Below, in pieces: positions 13,301 to 22,149 of a DNA stretch of 64,000 nucleotides (its first letter is position 1; every line of letters begins with the position of its first letter). Both the position numbers and the translations under genes were made by a program. The notes under the pieces were generated by a model. The model saw nothing but the letters and a program-made list of their open reading frames with translations. It did no database searches and was not told the origin of the DNA. The DNA is from Protula sp. h YS-2021 (taxonomy: Eukaryota > Annelida > Polychaeta > Sabellida > Serpulidae), in contig OX457027.1 in assembly GCA_949752745.1 (NCBI GenBank), positions 87,937,720 through 88,001,719 of the forward strand, given 5' to 3'.

Positions 13301-16300
13301 ATTAATTACATTAAATAGGACATTTAAAAACAAAGTAGCCATAAGCAACTAATCACCTGTTAACTGCACTTCCCTCGCCCACCCCCCGCCCCCCGGTCCC
13401 TTACCCTATGGAGTGCTCGAAGCGGTGGTGGCATGCACTGGGGTAAATCAGTGAGCAACAGCCAAGCTGCTTGATGTTGCGCAGACGCTGAAATTCCGGG
13501 GTGTCTATGATGGTCACCAGCAGTGGGTGCAATTCGATGCTTCCATGGATGGCGTCTTGTACGACCTGTAGGCAGTGCATTCAAAATGGCACATGTTTAC
13601 ATGGTGAAATAAATATGTCTGAAACAGAACCATTATTGCCTCAGCCCTCACCAAGTCAAAAGTGGCGAGATGCTGGTACTAGTAATTTATTTCGGAATTG
13701 TTTTTTTATAACTTGGACTGATTACATGCTGCTCTTTCACTTTATTTATTGTTGTAATCTAAACGTAAGCCATAAACGCCTGACGTGCCGAGCAATATAA
13801 AACAACCTTAAACAGAGCCCTAACTCAGTTCGCTACAGTGTCTCTTTACGATTTTGTAAATTCCAGTGTTCAATACGAAGACAAGATCCTCCCCAACCGC
13901 CCCCCCCCCCCTCCAAAAAAAAAAAGAATGTCCAAGGACATTGTGACCGCCAGAGATATAATGAGTCAAGTACAAATACGTTTGGCCGAAATTTGCCCGA
14001 TCTCTGGCGGATATCAGAAAGGAAATCTCAGAGAAGCCCTAATGTTGGACTACGAATCAAAAATGAAAGCAATCTGACTAAAATTACTTGGAGAAGAACT
14101 TTCTTTGAAAAACTTGATTCCTGAAACTTTCAAACGGCGGCTTGAGGTCATTTTTTTAAAAGAAGACATCGTATGAAGAGAAATATTCTAAAATTTCGAA
14201 TAAATCCAATCAAACTGCAGCAGTCAATACCTTTTTGCAAAACAAAACGATTTAAAATTTAAATCGATTTAAAATACTGCCAATTGGTCAATTTTGCAAG
14301 AATCGCCATTTCGGCATTTTTAGCTTATCGCCAAAAAAGTAATTTTTCAACAGAGGACCACCTAGCAGACATTCATACGAACTCGGAAAGGAATCCCATC
14401 GATATTGTGAGAGAAGAAGCATTTCAAAGCTGACTACCGTTTGTTAAAAAAATGCCCCCTTCTATTTAGCCAATTTTTGGCAGATCGCCAAAAGGTAATT
14501 TTTCAAGAGAAGCACTTTGAAAACTGGCAACCCAAAAAAAAAAAAAAAGAAAAAAAAAAAAAAAAAAAATGCCCCCAAACCCCAATTTGGTCAATTTTTC
14601 GTAGTTTGCCAAAACAGAAACGTTTCAAAAGAGGACCTGAAAGTGAAGATTTATGCAAAAATTGAAGACAATCCGACCAAATCATGGGAGAAGCATTTTA
14701 AAAACTGGCACCTACAAAAAATTAAATGCCATCATTCGGCCAATTCTTGGAAGGTGGTGGACAAAAAAAAACAGTAATTTTTCAAGACAGGCCTACCTGG
14801 AAAGCATTCGTACAAAATTTGAAAGCAATTCGATTAAAACTGTGAGAGAAAAAGCATTTTAAGTAACAGTTTACATATGTTCACACATACATACGCACAC
14901 ACACCCACGTACGTACATGCAGACGATGGATGCCCCACAAATGATATGATAAGACCAGTCCGACAAAGTTCGCTGGTCTAAAAACAAAAGCGGCACAGGA
15001 TTTATTGCTCGCTCTTATCTCCAGTCACCACGAATCCAACTTGACATTTTAACGCAAGTTTTTAAGTAATTCACTTCACGACAGATAACTGACCTTTCGT
15101 TCGACGCTGTAGTCAATATCTGGAACAACCTCGTCCTCGTCGCGGAGCTTAAGTATGGCGCCCCACAGCTCCTGCAGGTCACTCTCACTAAAAAACAATC
15201 AGTCACGTGATGATATGCCGTATAAGGTCACCTGGTGTTGCAGCTACAACTGGTCACGATATACAATTTCACACAGGTTCACCTGATGTTCTGTGGTACC
15301 AGTTACGAGGGATGCCCCCCGGCGGTACCCCATATATTTAGGGTACCCTCCCGGGTGTCCCCCATATGTTTAGGGCACCCTCCCGGGTGTCCGGCATATA
15401 TTTAGGGTACATTCCCGTGTGTCCCCCAAATATTTAGGGTACCCTCCCGGGCGTTCCCCATAAATTTGGGGTAGCCTACCGGGTGTTCCCCATATATTTA
15501 GGGTACCCTCCCGTGTGTCCCCCATATATTTAGGGTACCTTTCCGTGTGTCCCCCATATATTTAGGGTACCCTCCCGTGTGTCCCCCATATATTTAGGGT
15601 ACCCTCCCGGGCGTTCCCCATATATTTGGGGTAGCCTACCGGGTGTTCCCCATATATTTAGGGTACCCTCCCGTGTGTCCCCCATATATTTAGGGTACCT
15701 TCCCGTGTGTCCCCCATATATTTAGGGTACCCTCCCGTGTGTCCCCCATATATTTAGGGTACCCTCCCGGGCGTTCCCCATATATTTTGGGTAGCCTCCC
15801 GTGTGCCCCCCATCTATTTAGGGAACCTTTCCTGCACCCCTTGTTAAGACAAACGCAGCATCTGTGGAAATTACAAACTTCAAGTATCGATATATATGCA
15901 AAAAAAGTGCTACACAATAGCCGCTGACGTGACTCATTGGTTTCAGACAGGCCTTGACCCACACTTCTCGTTGCGGTCTAAAACATTCCACGTCAGGGGT
16001 CCATTTAAAATCTGCCGCTACATGCATCAAGAACACTTGTTATCCTAATTAATCAAACTTAAGAGGACTGTCTAAGCAATTTTTTGTTGTAGTTTTTGTT
16101 GGGAAGTAAAATCAAACATGTGACTCAAAATTTTGGCTTCGAAATTATGACGAAGTTCGTTTCATTCACTTGAAGTTTAATGTGTGGAAATAACAATGTC
16201 TTTTGATCTTTTTTTCTCATTCAATAAATTCTCCAGGACTTTAAGCCTTCAAATAATAATGACATGTTTCAAAAATGCAATGGAACGAAAACAAATTGCC

Positions 16301-17147
16301 TTAATAAAATGCCTTAATAATAAAACGGACAACTGACCAACGTTCTGAAAAAATTATTTTCTGTTAACTACCATATCAAAAGCAGGCAAGATTATATGCT
16401 ACCACTGATAATAATAGTACCATGCCACAAAACTACTAATGTCTGATCTAACTCAGGAGAGGAAGTTTTTTGGGCTCTAAAAATGTGTGACAGAAATGCT
16501 GGTCAGTTGTCCGTTTTTTTTTCATTAAGGCGTTGGGCAGTTGGCCGCCCGTCAGTTGACCGTTGGTCAGTCGACCGTTGGTCAATTTCATATTTATCTT
16601 ACTACTGCAGGTTCCTTTTTAATTTTCTTTCAAACTAATCCTGTGCACGCATGTTGCATGAAATTATAGGCAGCTAAAAACATCGGTTTTTATAGTTGGA
16701 ATGATGGGCAAAATGCTTGGGACTGTTTACTGACATGGGACTAGATTTTCCACAAAACGTTGTAACAATTCCATATACTCCAATATAGTTAACCAATACA
16801 AATAGAAACTGACATCAAAACACTGGTCACAATTGGTGTGTGTTGCCCAGAACCCTCCAGAAAACAACTTTGATTGGTTGTCAGCCATGAATGCTCAAAA
16901 GAGTCGAAACGAAAGGAAAATGATTTGTTAAAAAAAGGTCAAATTAGCGCAAGATGGGGCCAAGTACATTACAAGTGAGGCGCCACAACTGATTTACATC
17001 CACGAACTAACCCGTCTCTGGATCAACTGTCCGGATTCCCTAACCCAGTAGTTATGTCATAGACTTACTCGATGTCGAAATCATCAATATCATTATTCAG
17101 CTGTTCCTCCGTGAAAGTCAACAAATCCTTGCCAGCAACGTTTAGAC
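4223..17147 (-). CDS. SAMHD1: SAMHD1-like dNTP triphosphohydrolase (13 exons, 5' and 3' ends missing)
   Basis: SAM and HD domain protein. In the known family it hydrolyses dNTPs to deoxynucleosides and triphosphate, lowers dNTP pools, and acts in innate defence and DNA repair. Exons (minus strand, high to low): 17147-17069, 15187-15094, 13565-13405, 13069-12954, 11211-11141, 9866-9681, 9019-8855, 8551-8460, 7739-7680, 7316-7121, 6247-6149, 5823-5719, 4360-4223. All introns are GT-AG and phases join without a stop, giving about 520 codons against 626 in the human protein. Visible motifs: the [11 protein letters not shown] core start, HHRFEHSIG (metal His), [18 protein letters not shown] (HD pair and catalytic His/Asp), [28 protein letters not shown] (fourth metal ligand), [26 protein letters not shown]. 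The gene therefore looks catalytically intact. The N-terminal half of the SAM domain and the last residues were not found; they may lie at other positions or in unrecognised exons. Confidence 0.93.
4340..4557 (-). repeat. 109-bp tandem duplication containing a SAMHD1-like 3' splice site
   Basis: Two copies, offset by exactly 109 bp, of a segment holding the first bases of the 4223-4360 exon, its acceptor and about 80 bp of intron. The decoy acceptor (minus strand, at 4470-4471) precedes GTGTCGAGCATGCTTCCGG, the same exon start, but then runs into poly-C. Copies differ at about 10 positions. Confidence 0.9.
4700..5139. other. Intronic sequence, nothing recognised
   Basis: AT-rich intron of the SAMHD1-like gene with a G-rich run at about 4911-4955 and a poly-G run at 5083-5096. 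No exon is needed here, because the flanking exons join in phase. Confidence 0.6.
5140..5655 (-). repeat. Dispersed repeat of about 520 bp, minus-oriented copy
   Basis: Near-identical in long blocks to the reverse complement of 11700-12225 (for example the blocks around AATATATTATTCAAGAAATA and GAGCTCGCACAAAG). A third partial copy is at 45336-45440. Both full copies lie in introns of the SAMHD1-like gene, in opposite orientation. No terminal inverted repeats or ORF were recognised. Confidence 0.8.
5719..5823 (-). CDS. SAMHD1: SAMHD1-like exon: [19 protein letters not shown]
   Basis: Acceptor GGTAACAG, donor GTGCGTG. Exactly 35 codons, phase 0. [20 protein letters not shown] and [10 protein letters not shown] match human [20 protein letters not shown] and RAIRITKNQ. 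Confidence 0.95.
6149..6247 (-). CDS. SAMHD1: SAMHD1-like exon: QADDIVLN segment
   Basis: Acceptor CGTTTGCAG, donor GTGAGA. 33 codons, phase 0 at both ends. It encodes [17 protein letters not shown] and LQADDIVLN, aligning with human LPKEVASAK and LKAEDFIVDV. A minisatellite starts about 110 bp upstream of its acceptor on the transcript strand. Confidence 0.88.
6360..6945 (-). repeat. Two adjacent minisatellites, about 30 and 31 bp
   Basis: 6390-6600 is built of a 30-bp unit GCGGTATGACTGGTGCAAAT plus GATGCCTGGT. 6615-6940 is a related, more degenerate unit of about 31 bp centred on GTATGGCCGTGGTATGAGTG. They lie in the intron between exons 7121-7316 and 6149-6247. The long Thr/Tyr/His-rich reading frames across them are artefacts. 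Confidence 0.85.
7121..7316 (-). CDS. SAMHD1: SAMHD1-like exon: [14 protein letters not shown] to CVGETRP
   Basis: Acceptor CTTACAG, donor GTAAGGT. It encodes [19 protein letters not shown], then [20 protein letters not shown], matching human [23 protein letters not shown]. Phase out is 0. Confidence 0.95.
7680..7739 (-). CDS. SAMHD1: SAMHD1-like 60-nt exon: [14 protein letters not shown]
   Basis: Acceptor TTGTGTCAG, donor GTATGC. It supplies the last base of the Met codon from the previous exon, then [19 protein letters not shown] and two bases of Arg. It matches human DAFLKADDYIEITG. Too short to appear as an isolated ORF. Confidence 0.92.
7985..8459 (-). repeat. 38-bp minisatellite whose unit begins with a consensus 5' splice site
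   Basis: About 12.5 copies on the transcript strand. Each starts GTGAGTATCACGTGATG and continues TGTTGCCATGGAGAGTAT. The copy touching the exon at 8460 provides the functional donor, so the array is made of serial copies of exon-intron border sequence. CACGTG E-box palindromes recur in nearly every unit. Confidence 0.92.
8460..8551 (-). CDS. SAMHD1: SAMHD1-like exon: [16 protein letters not shown] helix
   Basis: Acceptor ACAAACAG, donor GTGAGTATCAC. It encodes [20 protein letters not shown], matching human NLYDMFHTRNSLHRRAY. It ends 2 nt into a Met codon. Its donor is the first copy of a 38-bp tandem repeat that fills the start of the intron (7985-8459). Confidence 0.95.
8855..9019 (-). CDS. 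SAMHD1: SAMHD1-like exon: [14 protein letters not shown]
   Basis: Acceptor GTTTTCAG, donor GTGATTG. 55 codons, phase 0 at both ends. It holds [16 protein letters not shown] with the fourth metal-binding Asp and the Lys and Tyr that contact substrate, followed by LQICTRDK. Confidence 0.97.
9371..9660. repeat. 50-bp minisatellite, about six copies
   Basis: Unit GAGGATATGCTGGGATTCTA, CACACTACATTTCTGCCACC, GTGACCTGTA. It lies directly downstream (transcript sense) of the exon ending at 9681. On the transcript strand each unit holds CTCTACAG|GTCACGG, an acceptor-like site. Confidence 0.9.
9681..9866 (-). CDS. SAMHD1: SAMHD1-like exon: HEDQSV to FLYE
   Basis: Acceptor TTGACAG, donor GTGTGTAT (a weaker match to consensus). 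62 codons, phase 0 at both ends. [13 protein letters not shown] matches the human HEQGSVMMFEHL segment, whose His is a known active-site residue. FIKEQIAGP and KAFLYE are also conserved. Confidence 0.95.
10260..11045. repeat. Degenerate array of short palindromic TTGATATCAA / TTTTTGATCTCAAAAA units
   Basis: About 25-30 irregularly spaced copies of motifs such as TTTTTGATCTCAAAAA and TTGATATCAA, each self-complementary, separated by AT-rich spacers. Intronic in the SAMHD1-like gene. Confidence 0.75.
11141..11211 (-). CDS. SAMHD1: SAMHD1-like exon: [12 protein letters not shown] catalytic loop
   Basis: Acceptor TCTCGCAG, donor GTAGCT. This 71-nt exon encodes [18 protein letters not shown], nearly identical to the family. 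It carries the His and Asp that act in catalysis. Confidence 0.95.
11285..11480. repeat. Degenerate GC-rich tandem repeat
   Basis: Four or five diverged copies of about 40-45 bp built around GTGGCGCGCCACCTGGCG. Intronic, and strikingly GC-rich against the AT-rich surroundings. Confidence 0.7.
11700..12225 (+). repeat. Dispersed repeat of about 520 bp, plus-oriented copy
   Basis: Inverted relative to 5140-5655 and partly matched at 45336-45440. It ends CGAAATGAGGTTCTA. It sits in the intron between exons 12954-13069 and 11141-11211. Confidence 0.8.
12954..13069 (-). CDS. SAMHD1: SAMHD1-like exon: HD motif
   Basis: Acceptor GTTGCAG, donor GTACGTG. It encodes [27 protein letters not shown] and LCHDL, ending one nt into the Gly of the HDLGHG motif. 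The metal-binding HD dyad is intact. Confidence 0.95.
13405..13565 (-). CDS. SAMHD1: SAMHD1-like exon: start of HD domain
   Basis: Acceptor CCTACAG, donor GTAAGGG. It encodes [16 protein letters not shown], then [17 protein letters not shown] and HHRFEHSIG. The Arg and His of RFEH match the substrate-contact and first metal-binding residues of the family. It ends with 2 nt of a split Gly codon. Confidence 0.95.
13570..14270. other. Intronic, nothing recognised
   Basis: AT-rich intron containing a C9/A10 run at 13902-13924. No further SAMHD1-like exon is required in this interval by phase. Confidence 0.5.
14270..14840. repeat. Degenerate tandem repeat related to the 960-3960 family
   Basis: Three or four units of about 170-180 bp with the motif order GCCAATTTTTGG..ATCGCCAAAA..GTAATTTTTCAAGA..GAAGCATTTTGAAAACTGGCA. 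It shares the CGCCAAAAAAGTAAT core with the array at the left edge of the window. Confidence 0.7.
15094..15187 (-). CDS. SAMHD1: SAMHD1-like exon: end of SAM domain and linker
   Basis: Acceptor TTTTTTAG, donor GTCAGT. It encodes [18 protein letters not shown] and a short acidic linker, ending in phase 0. The match to the human linker is weak; the call rests on position, phase and the SAM-like final helix. Confidence 0.75.
15300..15835. repeat. 32-bp minisatellite with a 160-bp higher-order period
   Basis: About 16 copies of CATATATTTAGGGTACCCTC plus CCGTGTGTCCCC. A distinctive variant (GGGCGTTCCCC with TTTGGGGTAGCC) recurs at about 15447, 15607 and 15768, so five 32-bp units form a higher-order repeat. 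Intronic. Confidence 0.9.
15840..17060. other. Intron of the SAMHD1-like gene, nothing coding seen
   Basis: AT-rich. 16510-16590 has short repeats of CAGTTGACCGTTGGTCAGT. No exon or TE ends recognised. Confidence 0.5.
17069..17147 (-). CDS. SAMHD1: SAMHD1-like exon: second half of SAM domain
   Basis: Acceptor TTTACAG at 17148-17154; donor GTAAGTC from 17068. It encodes [18 protein letters not shown], typical of the SAM-domain helix that follows the conserved aromatic first half. Phase in is 2 nt and phase out is 2 nt. The frame also stays open upstream of the acceptor, but that stretch does not look like the SAM start, so splicing is preferred. The earlier exon was not located. Confidence 0.8.
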
Positions 17148-18147
17148 CTGTAAACAAGTAAACCATAAGATCATCATCAATACTGCAACTCGTCTCGCCC
17201 CGCTTCGGCATTGCGGTTAGAGGCTGACTTGCGTCTGAAAGCACTATGCGTATAACCCAAAAGCAGGCGGGCACGGAGACATTTAGCAGATATCTCGAGG
17301 AATACTCTCCCTGTTATCATTATAGTGTGCTCTTTTTTAACAAGCGTTTATCACTTCTGTTCACCTACGCAGAAATTCAAGATCCGCGGCGTGATAAATT
17401 TATGAGATATGCGTTCTTAGTGGTTGTTAATAAAACACCTCACATGTTTTGTGAATAGTGACGGTATATTAAATGGTGCGTTCTGGAGGACTGTTGAGTA
17501 AAGAGAGCGATCGATTCAACAAATAACGTAGCCCTTCACATCGCTCACTTCAAAGAAATTCACTTGGCGGAATTTCAACAAATTGTTTATCCTATTTCTA
17601 AGAAAACGAAACTCGACCTTTTGTCTGCGCGATCATTGTTCCTTTACTCGTGTAACGCCCGAGGAAATCTTCACAAAAGTGCCTTGTATAAACTATGCGC
17701 CGTGTTTTGATGCATAAATACTTACAATCGTCAATAGGTTCTGATCCCTGGGATCACATTCTGCTTTTTTGTGTGTAAATCCGCTTTTTGACTAAAATCC
17801 TGTTCACTCAGCAAACAAAGGAACCAATGCCTGGAGCTCTTCTAGAAAGTTACTGCCTAATCCGATAATCCTATTGTCGCATTAAACAACGGCTCACACG
17901 AAGGCCTCATCAAGAACAGATTTATTGTGCTAAAAATAAGCGAAAACTCGCTTTCCTTTTATCGATACTATGTTATTTGTAGGAAATTATCTGCAATAAA
18001 TATATGGAAAAGCTACAAGGTCCTAGGGTCAGATGAATTTCACTGACAACTGTGCAAATACAACTATAAAAAAAGAATGTTCGTTTATAGGGTCCAGATC
18101 TCGCGTTCGCCCAGAGTGGCCAACATGGTGACCAGTATATATATATA

Positions 18148-18207
<60 letters not shown>

Positions 18208-18447
18208 TGAAACAAGGCCAACGCCGCATCCAGATAACTTTTTCTAAAAATCTCATGGCGACCCTCTTGTATGTATACTAACGATTCCTTCTCAAAATAT
18301 AAATGGAGTTGTTCGAAATTGTGGCGTGGAGGGGGGGGGGGGGGGCTATGATTAATACGAAGTTTTTAGGGCGGGGATACGTAAAATCTCGATTTCTACC
18401 CCCTCTCCACCCCCCATACAAATAACTGAACTCAAGCCGTAATGTTG
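17148..18447. other. Upstream side of the SAMHD1-like gene, first exon not found
   Basis: Searched on the minus strand for the missing N-terminal half of the SAM domain (a Trp-containing helix before LNVAGKDLL). No convincing candidate was seen. The first exon may lie further upstream among the repeats. Confidence 0.4.
18136..18204. repeat. (AT)n microsatellite
   Basis: About 34 AT dinucleotides with one TATC interruption. It yields a false Tyr-Ile ORF. Confidence 0.95.
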
Positions 18448-18455
18448 GTTTTTGC

Positions 18456-19097
18456 CAGGGTTGGCAAAAAAACGGCCAAATCTAGATTTTGCCTTGCCGG
18501 CGGCAAAATCTGGCAATTGCCGGGAGAATCTGGCCAAATCTGCTCAAATCTGGCAAAATATAAATCATCAACTATCGCCAGGTTTTTTTTATAATTGGAG
18601 AGTTTCTAACTTTGATATGTATAATAAAAAGGTATTCAGTTGAACTTCTGATTACTAAACATCAAAACACTGTATTCAACCAGAGATTAAGAATGCTCCA
18701 GGGGATTAATTTGTCGTGAAGCCACATACAAATAGTAAATCGACAGGGCAGTATATAACGTGAATCATCTGCAGAGACAGTCATTGTAGAATTGCGGATT
18801 ACACTTTTTAACCAAAAATTCCCCTTTTTATGTACTTAAATACTCTACTGTGTGCTATAAAATTTATGGGAAAGTGCATTATTTATGTAAATAAACGCGT
18901 GCTTGGGTGAATAAAACTAGTTTTACTACATTTCAAGAAAAATAAATATTAAAATTAAATAAACAAAAAAAATTGTTAAAAAAATTGGACGAAAAAACCA
19001 GATTCTGCCAGATTTGGCCAGATTGGGCCACTTTAAGAGATTCTGCCTTGCCGGCAATTGCCGGGCAAATCTGGTCGGCCTAATCTTGCCAACCCTG
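18456..19097. mobile_element. Non-autonomous hAT element, 642 bp, with 8-bp TSD
   Basis: Ends CAGGGTTGGCAA and its inverse TTGCCAACCCTG, with longer imperfect inverted repeats inside (CCGGCAATTGCCGG-like blocks). It is flanked by an exact 8-bp duplication GTTTTTGC at 18448-18455 and 19098-19105. CAG...CTG ends with an 8-bp duplication are diagnostic of the hAT superfamily. No transposase inside. Confidence 0.93.
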
Positions 19098-19105
19098 GTT
19101 TTTGC

Positions 19106-19545
19106 CGAAACCGAAACCGAAATCTTTCTAAAATTACTAACCCTAATATTAACTGATTTAAAATAGTAGAAAAAATAAAAATGCGCCTGGAACTAGAGAT
19201 TTCTTCGTGTCGCTGCTTCTCGATAGTTTCATTGTTTAAACCAGGTAAATTTATTTCGTCTAGTAATTTTGCAAAATCTCAGTCACACATTTTTTATGGA
19301 GCTTTTCTTTGTTCTATAAAGGAACACGAACTGTAACGATGGTCATCTCTCTCTCTCCCCCCCTCCCCCGCTTCCCACCCCCTTTAGTTTTGTTGCATGT
19401 TTTTGCGCTGTTTTTTTTTTTTTGACAGGCATGGCGGCACAACAGCTGGAAACAGCTCCCGGAAGGCCTTCAAACAAAATTTTACTGGCAGGTCACGCTT
19501 GAAGTAAAAAAAAATAATGTCAAGGCGCCTGATATCTTGTAAACA
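19106..19545. other. Spacer, nothing recognised
   Basis: AT-rich, with a CT-rich run at 19350-19382. No conserved ORF. Confidence 0.5.
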
Positions 19546-19554
19546 ACTTTTGAC

Positions 19555-21328
19555 GGGTGTCGGACTATTCACCCAAAAGCCAACTCACCCAAAAACAAAC
19601 TCACCCAAGTCATGATTAACTCACCCAAACACCACTCACCCAAGTCATGACCAACTCAGCCTAATGCTTTGAACGATTCATCAACAATTTTGAACGTTTC
19701 GCCCCAAATTATTGGACGTTTCCCCCAAAGTCTAGGACGTTTCATCCAAAAATTTTGGAAGATTCACGAAATTTTTAATTTTCATTTGCAATAGTTTCTG
19801 GTTAGAAAAGGTTCGATATGAACTTCGGAAATACGAGAAGTTACAGATAAACTCCACAACCAGCTTATTTATTACTTTACAAAATGCAACTTTTATTCGA
19901 TACACTTTATTTCCATCCTGCAAAGGTATGTTTATTTATTACTTTACAAAATACAATTTTTATTCGATATACTTTATTTCCATCCTGTAACTACTCAAGT
20001 CAGTGCAAATCCTACTAAAACCGCATTGTCTCAATCAAGTGCATGGTCTTTGGGCGACTCCGGGGATGGTACTAGGCCAGTGAGTGACTCGGGCGGTAGT
20101 GCTTGGTCAGTGAGTGACTCGGGAGGCAGTGTTTGATCAGTGAGCGACTCGGGCGGTAGTGCTTGGTCAGTGAGCGACTCGGGCGGTAGTGCTTGGTCAG
20201 TGAGCGACTCGGGCGGTAGTGCTTGGTCAGTGAGTGACTCGGCAGGCAGTGTTTGACCAGTGAGTGACTCGGGCGGTAGTGCTTGATCACCGAGTGACTC
20301 GGGCGGTGGTGCTTGGTCAGTGAGTGACTCGAGCGGTAGTGCTTGATGAGCGAGTGACTCGGGCGGTGGTGCTTGGTCGGTGAGTGACTCGGGCGGTAGT
20401 GCTTGCAGAGAGAGTGACTCGGGAGGTAGTGCTTGGTCAGTGACTCGGGTGGTAGTGCTTGATGAGCGAGTGACTCGGGCGGTGGTGCTTGGTCAGTGAG
20501 TGACTCGGGCGGTAGTGCTTGCAGAGTGAGTGACTCGGGAGGTAGTGCTTGGTCAGTGACTCGGGTGGTAGTGCTTGATGAGCGAGTGACTTGGGCGGTC
20601 GTGCTTGGTCAGTGAGTGACTCGGGTGGTAGTGCTTGATGAGCGAGTGACTCGGGCGGTGGTGCTTGATCAGCGAGTGACTCATGCGGTAGTACTTGGTC
20701 AGTGAGTGACTCGGGCGGTAGTGCTTGGTCAGTGAGTAACTCGGGCAGTAGTGCTTGGCCAGTGAGCGACTCGGGCGGTAGTGCTGGGTCACTGAGTGAC
20801 TCGGGCGGTAGTGCTTGGTCAGTGACCGACTCGGGCTGTCGTGCTTCGCTGGTGAGCGACTCAGGCGGCATTGCTCCGGAGACGAGTGACTCGGGTTTGC
20901 CTACCCGAGAGTTGATTGGCCGTGAGTTGATTGATTTAAATTGAGCTATGGTAGGAATATCGGATTACGCTGTTCAGTTAATTGCAATTCAAATGCACGT
21001 TGATACTTGCATGGCAGCATTTTGCCTCGTGTTGAATAAATTGCAACTAGAACACTGTGTTGTGCAACTTGCTTTGTAATTTTTTTTCAAAAAATGGGAC
21101 TAAGAAAACATATGAATGGTGAAAAAAAGAAGTAAGATTTTGGGTGAATCATCCAAGAATTTGGATGAAACATCCAAGACTCTGGGTGAATCGTCCAAAA
21201 TTTTTGGTGAATAGTCCAAATTTTTTGGGTGAATCATCTGCGATCTTGGGTGAATCGTTAAAGGTTTTAGGAGAATCGTCCAAGAAATTTTTGGGTGAGT
21301 TGGTTTTTGGGTGAATCGTCTTGCTCCC
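19555..21328. mobile_element. 1.77-kb fold-back element with 9-bp TSD (MULE-like)
   Basis: Flanked by an exact 9-bp duplication ACTTTTGAC (19546-19554 and 21329-21337). The left end GGGTGTCGGACTATTCACCC and the inverted right end GGGAGCAAGACGATTCACCC match at 14 of 20 positions, followed by CCAACTCACCC on both sides. The inverted arms (about 190 bp each) are tandem arrays of TCACCCAAA- and CGTTTCATCCAAA-like units. The interior holds the 30-bp minisatellite. A 9-bp duplication suggests the Mutator superfamily; no transposase is present. Confidence 0.85.
20053..20890. repeat. 30-bp minisatellite, about 28 copies
   Basis: Unit GTGACTCGGGCGGTAGTGCT plus TGGTCAGTGA, occasionally shortened. 30 bp is a multiple of 3, so several frames stay open (SDSGGSAWSV- and SLTKHYRPSH-type peptide repeats). 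These are probably not proteins: indels switch the frame and no start or splice context is conserved. It lies inside the fold-back element. Confidence 0.95.
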
Positions 21329-21396
21329 ACTTTTGACAAAATAATATTGGAATTTATTTTTCATTCATTCAAAACACTTATCTCACCAAGCCATAG

Positions 21397-22055
21397 CAGG
21401 GCTGGATTTTTTTTTATTTAAATCGATTTTTTTATACTTTTTTTATTCAAATCATAGAAAGAGAACACACTTGCCCTCAAAATACGCTGTTATTGATGGT
21501 TTCTGCAAGGTCATGTACATGAGTCAATCCAAGTGATATTCTAGTGCAAAGCGCCAGTTCAAGGGTACACTCATCAAAACTAAAAATTAAAACCGAAAAT
21601 CAAATATCCAGTGTCACTTTAACAAAATTTGTCCCTTTCTCCATTTGTCAGTTCATTTTTCTCTGATTCAGTATTTATATACCTTATGTATGCAGGCAGT
21701 TGCTTTGAATGAGAGAGAGAGAGAGGGGGGTTACTTTAAGCCCCCAGTGTCGGGAGCTACTCAGGTTTTAGCGCTGTGGATGAAGCAAGGCTTTGATAGA
21801 AGTACACATTGAGCAAACAGTGTGGCAACTGACCCATTACTCCGCAAGCCGGGATGCAAACGGTCGAACCAAAATGCATGCTGCGTGTTTGTTTTTCTTG
21901 GCGGGGACACTGACATCTGAGTTTCGGCATATAACTTGGGGCTTTAAGTGGGACTTAAAGTGGCAAATTTCTTGAAAACAATCTTAATTTAAAAAATAAA
22001 AAAGGTGATTTTTTTTTCATTGATTTAAATCATGATTTAAATCATACTAGCCTTG
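21397..22055. mobile_element. Non-autonomous hAT element, 659 bp, with 8-bp TSD
   Basis: Left end CAGGGCTGGATTTTTTTTTA; inverted right end CAAGGCTAGTATGATTTAAA. Flanked by an exact 8-bp duplication AGCCATAG (21389-21396 and 22056-22063). Subterminal ATTTAAATC motifs repeat at both ends. No transposase inside. Confidence 0.9.
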
Positions 22056-22149
22056 AGCCATAGTACACAGTACACCCTACAACCGAAATCGTAAATGCAA
22101 GATGTAGGTCATTTAAGCCTTCAAATTAGGTCAAGGTCATTAAAACTAC

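Noticed and set aside
17973..18221. Tyr-Ile repeat ORF
   Set aside because: Translation of an (AT)n microsatellite.
20053..20944. Ser/Gly-rich repetitive protein (SDSGGSAWSV repeats) or its minus-strand counterpart
   Set aside because: The 30-bp unit length alone keeps frames open on both strands. The reading switches frame with shortened units, and the array is inside a fold-back transposon.
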